A model generated the notes under the pieces. The model worked only from the letters and a program-made list of their open reading frames with translations. It was not told the origin of the DNA and did no database searches. This document shows positions 50,301 to 61,400 of a stretch of 64,000 nucleotides of DNA, one piece after another. The stretch is from Branchiostoma floridae (taxonomy: Eukaryota; Chordata; Leptocardii; Amphioxiformes; Branchiostomatidae), in contig NC_049990.1 in NCBI RefSeq assembly GCF_000003815.2, positions 5,926,635-5,990,634 of the forward strand. The letters are read 5' to 3'. Made by a program: the position numbers and the translations under genes. Positions within the stretch are counted from its first letter, which is position 1, and the number at the start of each line of letters is the position of its first letter.

Positions 50301-52437
50301 TCGTTAAACTGTAATATCCGACACAGAAATTGGACTCACCCAAATTTTCGTCTGAACGGTGCCATCGACTTCCTGCAACCTACGATCCACTGCTTACTGA
50401 GTCAGGTGTTCTATCTGCATAACGTGACGTCACAACAGCAGTGCATTGTTCATTCCTTGACAAAGACTGGTGCTGTTCAGTCAAATATTTTGGTGAGTCC
50501 AATTCTTGTGTTGGATATTACAGTTTAAGTATTTCAATAATGACAATGAGTTCTGTAAGTTTGCCTCTGTGGAAGAGAGGTTTTGTATAAGCTAGTTCAC
50601 TGTTCTAAATACGCATGAGCAGCGATAGGATCTGTGGGTAATATGTGAAAGGTGAATGGTTCTGGCTTGTAGATAGTTCTCATCTTAACCATTGCGTCCA
50701 CTATCATTTGTTTGTTTATGTTTATTAAAATTCGCCACTCGAGTGGAAGGGGCGAAGGAACAGGTGCCCTCGCCACTCGTAATAATGTTATGACATAATT
50801 TTTGTCTCAGGGGTCTTCACCGTTGACATAACACTCATAATTCCTGTCGCTGCACATGCGTGCTCGGAACGTACTTATTCTTTGCGTCTGGATGTTTGCG
50901 TCCTTGTGTGGCCACAGTTATTTGAGTACACTGTAGGTGTAGTGGACAGGAAGTGAGTCGGAAGATCGTTTCACTGCAAAGGTCAGACTTAGGGAGTGAA
51001 GGGCAGGCAGTAGAGTTCAGAGGTGGTGATAGAACCCATGTATCAGACATGACAGATATCCCAGGTCATGGGTCCATGGAAAAGGCCACTAATTCAAGGG
51101 GAGGCATTATTTTAACGAGATTTTTCAAAGCAAGGTCATTAGACCACTGCAAGGCAGTGAACTAAGAAGTTGGAAATAACTGTGCACGGAGATAGCGGTA
51201 TATTTGAAGGCTGATAAGTTGTAGACAGGGGGAGACAGTTGTTGCCGGGAAACGCTGTTTTTGGTTTGTCAGCGTTTCGCAGTTGTCTATTTTTTATATG
51301 CTAGTCGCGTTCACCATTGACTAAGGAGAATTGATTAATAGACATATGTCAATGTTACTCAAAACGTACCGGAATCTCTGAATATTCCAAGAATGATTGA
51401 GATCTTCACTTGGTAAAACTACCTACTTCCTCTTATAGGGCAATGCCCATCTATAGCCCTCGGGCCACACAGTTTTGCAAGCACTACAGTAGGGGACTAG
51501 TCTCCTGCATTAATGGTTAATTCCACAGTAACGTCAATAGATGATATCCATTAATGACAAAAAATCAAAAACAATTCAGAGAAATTCTTAAAAAGCGAAT
51601 ATACATGCCATGGAAGTACATTTTACAGTTCAGTATATAACCGTAAAAGAATACAACGCTCGATATTTGTGTTAACATCACAGTGTAGCGTTTCAGTGTT
51701 TTGCACAACTACGCGACATTAGCGCAGATACCGTATATAATATTATTACAAACAAGACAGGACAGTAAATACTAACCTACTGCCATCGTTGTTTACATGA
51801 TAAAAGTCGATCGGAAAAAACCTCTAGCGCTGTTAAAGTTTCGCTACTTTCGAACATCTATTGAAGGGACCACACAGTGCCTTTTAAATTCCGTTACCAT
51901 AGCAACGCGCGTGGGACGTTCAGCTAAAGGAGAAATCCAATAATGTGTAAAAAGCTTTCCTCCTTGTCTCCCTGCTTCGGCACAAGGCTGTCTGGATTTA
52001 AACACCACCTGCACCCTAGCCAAGGTCTTTACCATATATAGAAGTGCGGAGGTTGTCACAATGTCCGCTGGCTAATGCCATGACCATGTAGAATAGCTTG
52101 ACATATTCATCATCGGTCGGCTGTAGTATGTTTTGACATATTGCTCAAAACAATTTGATACATTATATTCTAGATTAAGTTACTAGCGCCGAACAAAAAC
52201 TGGGATTTGTCTATGGCGATGAATACTGGGTAAAGTATGGTAATGGTTGCAGAAAGCCGAATTACCATATTTACCCAGCATTTACTGCTATCGGTAAATT
52301 CCACCTTTCGTGCAGTGTATTATATTTTACGGATAGACACTCCTTACCGTGTGCAAATAAATAAACACATCGAGAATTCTTACATCTTTTAGAAAACTGT
52401 AGATATCTATGTAATTACTATGTTGGGCCGTTGTATC

Positions 52438-52475
<38 letters not shown>

Positions 52476-55400
52476 TCTACAAATGTTTTAATGAAGAGTA
52501 CCTAGATTAAAAACGTTTCTGTGTTTTGTTGTAGTAATTGATGAATGAAGTTCAATATAATGGGTGTACATCTGCTCTGACAAATATGGAGCAAGTCTAG
52601 TTGCAAAAGCAGCGTTTTGAGTTTTGAGTTTCTGTCAGAAACTGATGATGAATGTTGCTCACTGTCATTTATAAGGGAAGCTTAGGGCTATCAACCCCTT
52701 CCTGTAAAAATATACCCTGCTACAGAAACAGCAAGAAGACTCGGTGACCTATGTACCATTAAACCCATAATAGAGGGACAACAAAGACAACAGCATCAAG
52801 TATAATTTTATACGAGGGCTGCTTAAAGACTTCACATATGAAACAAGACCCAGTTCTGGTTACCATAGGAAGCTGGAGTTGCACATGTGTGATATAATAC
52901 ACGTAGCCTGTAGGTCATGTGTCTATATTCATTTGTCGCTGTAGGAGTGAAGCGAGGTGTGATTGTAAAGTAGGGTGAATTCGAAGTGATCACCAGGGTC
53001 TGAATACACGCTGTGTGCAGTATTATTGGTCTATTAGTACCTAATAAGTGTAACACGTTTCGTTTCCCCTAATCTGTAGGGAAATCAGATGATGTGTACG
53101 AAAACCTTTAATGGACAAATCATGTAGTCAGGATCCAGGCGACTGTTCTTAAGTTCCCTCACACCTCACTCTATTCTGGCTGTTGTAAAAGAGAATCTCT
53201 TAAGAGTTCAGTAATGAAAATAGGTAGACGACCTAGAAAGATACGTATTATATTAGTGCGACTTATGCTTTCCGCACTACCCAGACGTGGACCGTGCCAA
53301 ATCTTCATTGAACAGTCCTCAATGTGCGTCATAACGCAGAGATAAAGCTATTGTAAATGTGCTGTATAAAAGATAACATGATCGGCCTGTATATCATATA
53401 ACTGGTTTGAACTTAGTTAATCCTGAACTTGGAGCACGGGGATATTATTTTCGTTGTGTCTGTCTGTCTGTCTGTTTGTCTGTTTCCGCTGATATTTCCA
53501 TACGTGACATATAAGCACGTCTAGACACAGATTGGCAGGAAGTAAAGTGGAAACGGTCAGACTAGTGGGAGTGACAGGAAGTAGAGTTTAGAGTTGGTAG
53601 AATACGTCAACATTGGCTGACAAGGTCGCTATGCCATGGCTCAATAGAAGAGGCTACTTCTTCAAGGGTGGATATAATTCCAGTCTGTCTATTGGTCCTT
53701 AACCGTAGAGTGACGAGTGGACACATGTAATGTTTATCAAACACTCATTATAATGGTAAAAGTCATACAAGAGATATTTCACAGAAGTATGAGATCTCTG
53801 AACTCTTGTTACGCCTGTCCACAGCGATTCTATCCACACCGCATCTGGGTCTGGACAACATGGAGGTCGGAACGGATGAGGTCACGGTGACGTGTAAACT
53901 ACCCATAACCCCCTTCGAACCGAGCCAGCCATGGTATTTTTACAACGCCAGGTACACCCTGACGTGGTGGAAGGAAGGAGACAATAACACGGTAAGACTA
54001 CTTTTTTTGATTGAAGTCTTTCTGTCCTCCTTAGTGCCCACGATCATTATGTTGATCATTATGGCACAGTCTTTATTTCTCGTCCTATCCGAGGGACGTC
54101 CCTAACGTTAGCTAGATACTCATGTTCACCTGACTGAAGTGAGTAAATCCGTGCAAAGTGCCTTTTCCAAGGGCACAAGATCGGTGACACGACAGGTTTC
54201 AAACTCGGGACCTCTTGGTCCTGAGCCCAACGCGCTACCGATGAACAATTAGACAGAGACAGAGTGCCGAGGCCCTTACATTTACAAAACTTATATTGAC
54301 ACCATGCGCCCTGGCTCATAACAAATGATAAAAGGAATGGAAATTCAATCTTTAATAGCGTTCTGCTGAGGTGATTAAGTTTCGACACCGCGATCATATT
54401 TACTAGTCGTGATCGCAAAAAGTGCACTCTTAATATGATTGCATAAAAGGTGGTACTGTATACTGTCCTTCACCCACCCACGCAATTGTGGGGGAGATAT
54501 AATAGTATTCTACAGAAGACAGCTCTAATAGCCTTTTCTATCCCTCGACTATGTTTGTGGATTCAACAATTTAGCTGGATCTTCCAGGAGAGCCGTTGTC
54601 CGTGCGCAAAATGGGAAAAGCCAGGTTAAAACGAGGATGTGGTATTACTCTTCTTCGTACCATAATTAGTCATCAAAATCTCTTCAAACTAGGATAATGG
54701 GATTAATTACACACACATGCAGCACTGCATACGTATATGTAGAGCTATATGCGTGTAAATGCTTTTTGTTTCTCCTTTCAGACTTGCTAACGAAACGTAT
54801 CTTATTCCTCCTATTATCACGAAAGAAAGGGGCTTTTAAAAAATTCGATCCAAATTTCCTCGTGTTCACAGACAAAAAGATAAAACTATATTTCTCTTAA
54901 CATCACAGAACTCAAACATTATAGAAAAGGTGGGATACTTCGTCTTCCATTCTCTCAGGAAAAGAAGTCGAACCAAGCCAAACCAAACCAAACACTATTG
55001 TTATAGTTTAGAGTTAGCTTTTAGATTACAGTAGATACATTCTATACTGTTCTACACTATTCGTTTGTTTGTCTTCTTTCATTTTACTTGGAATTAGCAC
55101 TCGGGCAGGAATTTACAATAGACTATTCTTGCTAATACCATGGTTGGTGTCTGAGATATTAGAGACTTAATTGGTACTTTAAGATCTCTTTATCTAAGTA
55201 ATTAAAGCAACCTACATTAATATGCTCATGCAAAAATCGATAAAATCAATGGAAACCGCCTTTATTTTCTATATACTACAGTAAATATTTGCAACAAATA
55301 TGCATACAATTGACGTTGTTAAAGAAGATTCTGAAAAAAGATATGAACATGTAAAAAAAAAAGACAAGAAAACAAAATTAGAAAAAAAACAGGCACAGAT

Positions 55401-58400
55401 ATAAGGTGAAACTCTTTTTTTTTAATGGCGGCTAGTACAGCATGCCATACCGAACACAAAATATAATTCAAATTTGATTGACGTAGGACATAACTCTTGT
55501 TAAAGATTCTGAAAAATAAAATGTACATGTTAAGACCAAAAACAAAACGAGAGAAAAACAAGCACAGGTATAAGGTGAAACTCTTGATCTATGGCGGCTA
55601 GTACAGAATGCCAAATCAAAACTCTCTAAAGACCAGTGCACACCTACGCCGGGTTGATATAAATTGGATTGTCTGGTCAGGGTGCATAAAAAAACTGCAG
55701 TCTAATAACATTCACATCCGCGAGCGCCACGATGGTAAAAGTAGGACGACTAGCCCGGCCCCAAATTGCCAACTTTAGCCAATTATGGAAATGTTTCTGT
55801 CGTCGTGACGACGTCTATCACATCCTACAGCACACTAGAGAGCAAGACAAATGTTTAGTCTTTGCAAAGCCGATGCCAATTATTTCTGACGACATAGGTT
55901 TTGACAGTAAACGGGCCTTGCTTTGAATCACGATGCGTAGGAGAGGTTAAAAGCGATGATAAATTAACCATAACGCAGTGTCGTAGATAATACAATTTCA
56001 ACTTACTTGTGTCAAAAGAAGATTAACGTGATTATTTGTGGAATGAAGCATCTACTTGAAAATAACTCATTTTAATGCTGCGTTGTGTGGTGTGTACAGC
56101 AACACATATATCGACGTTTTCTAGAATGGCTGTGGACAATTATGTTTGATATGCTTTTCTGTCGCTTCATTATACTGATACCCAAAGGCACAACGGTGCT
56201 GTTTTCCTTCTATTTTGACCTCTTATGTGACTAGAGACGCGTGACTTAAGAATATTTATTTTTCCTGTCTCCACCGTTGTTTGTCTTCTTGCTGTTTTCC
56301 CGTCAGTCGATTGAACTAATACCCAAACGCACAACGGTGTTAGTTTCCTTCTATTGCAACCTGTCAAGTGATTACAGACGCGTGTTCTGTCTGAAGAAAA
56401 TACTGAAGAATAGACTGTAAATGCATTTGAGTTCGCGGGGATTTAATTTCGCGGTAGCGGGAAAAAGGACTTTTCAAGGTGGCTTTAAGTTCGCGGTAGC
56501 ACCATGCTCTGCAGTCTTTTACTGCTATGGAAAAATGTTCTCGGTGGTTTTAAATTCACGGTGAAGCGGCCGCCGAGAAAACCACGAACAATAAACCACC
56601 GCGAAAATTTCTGCATTTACAGTATTTTCCTGTCTCCACTGTTGTTTCTCTCAGTGTTGCTGTTTTCCCCTTACTCTATTAAACTAATACCCAAACACAC
56701 AACGGTGTTAGCTACGGTTGACAACATAATAATTGTAATCATAATCAATTATCGTTATAATTATAAAATGCGTATTCTGTCTGAAAATAACACCGTTTCC
56801 GCTGTTGTCATTGTAAGCTCTGAAGTTGAATCCTATTCCCTGTCCAAAAACAGTTAAATTTTCTTCCCAGCATTTTCCATAAAGCTTGACTAAAGTAAAG
56901 TCTAATTAAGTATTTCATTTGTATTTGTTAGCAAAGTCGCTTATTACGGAAGGCTGATTGCAAAGAGAATACACGAATGACGTAAAATGGTTAAAAAAAG
57001 GTCTAGTCTATAACGTCAGATCTTTCAGAAGTTCCTAGGTGCATTACCGGGAGGTTTACCTTGTTCCAAGAACATTTACAATGAAAATGTATACCTCATA
57101 TTGACCAAGGACGTTAGATCACAACGTCCTCGTATTGACGTAACTTTCAAAAGTTCAATCGAGCTTCTGAGATGCAAATCTGGTTCGCTTCAAATATGGT
57201 TGACGCACGCGGACCTATTAATTGGATTCTGACTGCCGACCCTTTTGAACCTGAGAGCAACATGCCTTTTTCGATCACACTCTTCTGAGTGCGCCTACGA
57301 AACAGGCGTGACGTCAGAGTGCTAGCAACTACCCGTCATGAATACCACGAGTCCCTCTTTAGCGCTGCCAGTGAACCGATTTTGTACGAAACAATAAAAA
57401 ATCTGTCTGGCTTTCGTCTCATTTCAAGAGCATCTGAGACATCACAGCAGGTCAGGTTCAAAATTACTTTTGACCTCTGCAACGTTACATCTCATAAAAA
57501 AGGTATATAGATCATCTGGTTCCAGTAAACCCTTTCAGAAACCCTGTGTCAAGTCAAATTTTGCCCCTGCCAAAACTTTTCCCCCAGGCTGCATGGGGGT
57601 TTGCAGTATACCTAATTACAGTTTTGCACATATGTTTCATCAGAATTTTGAAAGAGGCTGTGGTTATTGCCCCTCAAAAAAAGAAAAAAATCCATGACAG
57701 ACCTCAAGGTAGAAATGTGTGTCTGTTAATTAGTTAATTTTATTTCATTTTACCATGTTACATCACTCAGAGTACAGTCTGCTTTTCAGGAGTCCCTGGA
57801 CACATCCAGATATCATACAGTAATTGGCAACTATACAGTAATTTAAGGAAAATGTAGCAATGTCCTGCTAACAGTACTATTGTTTCAGTCCGTTCTTAGA
57901 AGCTTTTAGTGTTGTCCGTTTTCTTTGTTCATTCCGCACCGAAAGGCTCTGGAACTGTAGGCTACCTCTGAAGGACTGAACCATAAGAATGATTAATAAC
58001 AACTATTGTCACCTAACCATACGTATTTTCAAACACACAGAACACGATGACCGGCAAAGTCCTGGAAACAACCTTGACCGTGGAGGGCCTACATCCGGGC
58101 ACTTCCTACTGCCTGACAGCCATGTGGTCCATCCGGGTTCCTCCTGACAGGAACAGTGACGTCAGCAGGATCGTCTGCGTCACAACCAAGGAGCGGAGTA
58201 AGACAGATCACCTTATTCACACCACCCATGTTCCTTTGCTACACGGTCTTCGTGGTAGGTTTAATAGTGTCGATAGTGTTTGGGGTTAGGTGTGAGGGTT
58301 AGGGTTTAGGTTTAGGGTTAGGGTTAGGGTTAAGGGTTAGGGTTAGGGTTAGGGTTAAGGGTTAGGGTTAGGGTTAGGGTTAGGGTTAGGCGTGAGGGTG

Positions 58401-61400
58401 AAGGTTAGGTGTTAGGGTTAGGGTGAGGGTTAGGGTGAGGGTTAGGGTTAGGTGTGAGGGTTAGGGTTAGGGTTAGGGTTAGGGTTAGGGTACGGGTACG
58501 GGTACGGGTACGGGTTAGGGTTAGGATTACGGTTAGGATTACGGTTAGGGTTAGGGTGAGGGTTAACGTTAAGATTTAGGGTGAGGCTGCGGGTTATCAT
58601 TAGGGTTAGGGTTAGGGTTAGGGTTGGAGTTAGAAATTTGGGTCGGGGGTTAGGGTCAGGGGTTAGGCTTATGATTTAGTACCAATGGGTAAATTTCGTA
58701 AAATAGTCTGCATTTTTCTCCAGTGTTTAGGCCATGTAATTGCTTTTTTGTTCAACTTTATTGAAAACATCCTGCTCTGTTCCGCCATCCAGCCAGAGAT
58801 TATTGGGATCCCTATAATCTTGCACCTACTGAAACCAATTATTTTGACAATACTTCTGTACTATATATAGGGTGGCCGTAGGGCTGCTATGAATATAAGC
58901 CATTCTGGTTTTAGTCGATGNNNNNNNNNNNNNNNNNNNNNNNNNNNNNNNNNNNNNNNNNNNNNNNNNNNNNNNNNNNNNNNNNNNNNNNNNNNNNNNN
59001 NNNNNNNNNNNNNNNNNNNNNNNNNNNNNNNNNNNNNNNNNNNNNNNNNNNNNNNNNNNNNNNNNNNNNNNNNNNNNNNNNNNNNNNNNNNNNNNNNNNN
59101 NNNNNNNNNNNNNNNNNNNNNNNNNNNNNNNNNNNNNNNNNNNNNGGTCTAGAATAGTATCTACACCGTAATAGTATATACAGCACGAGGTCAAGGAGGT
59201 CATTGCATACTATGTAATGGTCGCCTAGTAATTCCTATGATTTCCTTTTGAGGCAGTGGTGGTTGCAGGGTGGGTGTCAGTGGAGAGTATGACCATTCTG
59301 TCAGTAGAGAGTGTGACCAGAGTGACGTTGTTCAGTAGAAATCTGAATGTGACTTAAGAGTCTGGCATCTGAATGTGACTTAAGAGTTCTCCTTTATCGT
59401 CCTACAAAATAAGAACAATATGATACTCATTTTTGTGACTTCTTTTTGAAAACAGCTTTGAAATCGTTCATGGAACTTTTAGAACTGCAAGTTTTTTTTC
59501 GTCTTCCACACTCCTTGTCGCGCAGTAATTACAAATTCTTTCGCACAAAGGAAATTAGTACAAAGACTACTACATTTTGATATTGTACAACATTATACTC
59601 CGTTTTTATTCTGTCTCCGTATCCAATGCAATCTTACATTAAAGCGGCGACGTTGTCTGCAGCTATTATCGTTATTATGATAATTGTGATGTGCATTGCG
59701 TGCGATTGCCATCATATAACCCCACCACATGTATGCATCTATCTGTATATATCATTATAGATACAATCTCTCAGAATGCAAACTGAACTGTACCTCGTTT
59801 CCTGTCAAAATTCCTCATTTAACATTTGGACGAAATTCTGTGTTGAACTGCTGCAAACAGCGTTTTAACCATCCAGCCAATACCATAGGCCTATAAGGCT
59901 TCCGTCTTTACCTAAGTTAGGTCAAAGCAGCCGTTTAGATGCACAGTAATGGCACGTCTCTTGCATTATGTATACACCTACTTCTCCCTATCGAGATAGT
60001 GTGAGCTCAGTACAGTATTACATTTCAATGTGACATTCCCATATGCTCTGCCAGGCGCTGTTTTATTTTAAGGTGATACATGTAGTTTAAAAGCATCCAT
60101 TAGTTCATGGTCATGAGCTGTGAGCTCTTAACTAGATTTGGGACCTTACAATTTCTCTATGTACAGGTATACCCCTCTAAATATGCGTCTCAATTCTAAA
60201 CAAGAAATCTTTTAAGAAAAGCTGTGCATTGCCGCGTATTTTATGACTGAACTGCTGAGAGCGACACCTAGCTTCTTTAGTAGGAAATGCAGCAAAAGGG
60301 GATATTGGAAATTTACCTCATTATCATAATTTATGTCACATGAATTATTGGCACATTAAACAGGTTTTGTAAAACTTTTTGACCCACAATGAATATGCAT
60401 TATTTTTCATTACAAAATAAGTTCCTTCTGATGCAATTTGTGATATAACTTTATATAAACATGGTGAGTTAAAGCGTAGATTTATTACGCTGGACCACAT
60501 ACAGTAACATGCGTCTAGAAGAGCGTTTTAATACTCGCCTGGAATGTACCATTGTCTAACTAAGCCATGAAACTCGGCCGCGAGTAGCCGCGAGTGAGCG
60601 AGCGAGCGATTAGCCGCGAGCGAGCGTGGTCCAGTGGACACAAACATTAGGGAGGCAAGTTGCCTCCCTAATGTTTGTGTACCCTTAGGGGTCAACTACA
60701 TATGAGTATGGTCATTGTATCGAATGGTCATTACTAATTTTGAACTGTCACCTTCCAGCAAAAAGAAGGGCCTTTGGAAGGGCTGGGTTAAAAGGTCCGT
60801 CCATTGATCCAACCATGGAAGAAAGCTGGCATAAGGCATTGCCGCTGGCGCGGCAATGCAAAAAAAGAAAAGAAAAGATGGAGACGGAAAGGATTGTGGG
60901 CAGCTACAGTTCGAATTTAAAATCACCATTACTGTCAAAAATCACTATATAACCATCTAAAATCTAATTATCTAATTATACTGATCCTTAACTTCGATTT
61001 CAAACACAAAAAAATGGACTAGTGTAATTTTTGACTGCACGGTAAATCTTTGTCTAGGAATGTACCCACCGCTTCCATGACGTCACTCTATGCAAATTAC
61101 TCTATGCAAATTACATGTTACACAGTGAGCGGTTGATCATGGTAACGGTTCATGGTGTTCCCCGTCTATGACTTTTATTTGAGCATTCTTTATTGAACAA
61201 TAAAGACAGTCGTGTTAGTAGTCCTGAATCGTGTTTATTAGGACGTATAGGTAGTGGGTCGTCCACTAAAGAAGAAAAATGACTCTAACATCATTTGTTT
61301 GTTTTTTTCAGTCCCATCTGAAGGACCGAGGAACATCTCTCTCAAGCCGCTTCCCATCAACTGCGTGTCCCCCTCCGTCCGTGACGTCATCGTTTCCTGG

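Larger units (their letters stand above)
50250..53824 (+). other. Receptor intron 3
   Basis: A phase 1 intron of 3.6 kb. It contains a MITE at 50308-50524, a (TA)n run at about 52447-52473 and a minus-strand copy of the dispersed GTCTGTCTG repeat at about 53440-53560. The remainder shows no exon. Confidence 0.75.
53992..58040 (+). other. Receptor intron 4
   Basis: A phase 0 intron of 4.0 kb. It holds a tRNA-derived SINE on the minus strand, a LINE-like tail (55060-55140) and a tandem repeat split by a MITE (56170-56715). 57000-57900 has short open frames but no recognisable protein. Confidence 0.75.
58198..61311 (+). other. Receptor intron 5
   Basis: A phase 1 intron of 3.1 kb with a telomere-like repeat block (58283-58668), an assembly gap and a perfect short hairpin (60638-60680). 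59150-60590 is AT-rich with nothing recognised. Confidence 0.75.

Noticed and set aside
53992-54105. Extension of receptor exon 4 past the GTAAGA donor to a stop
   Set aside because: The donor is strong, the next exon joins in phase there, and the extra sequence is the start of a minus-strand SINE.
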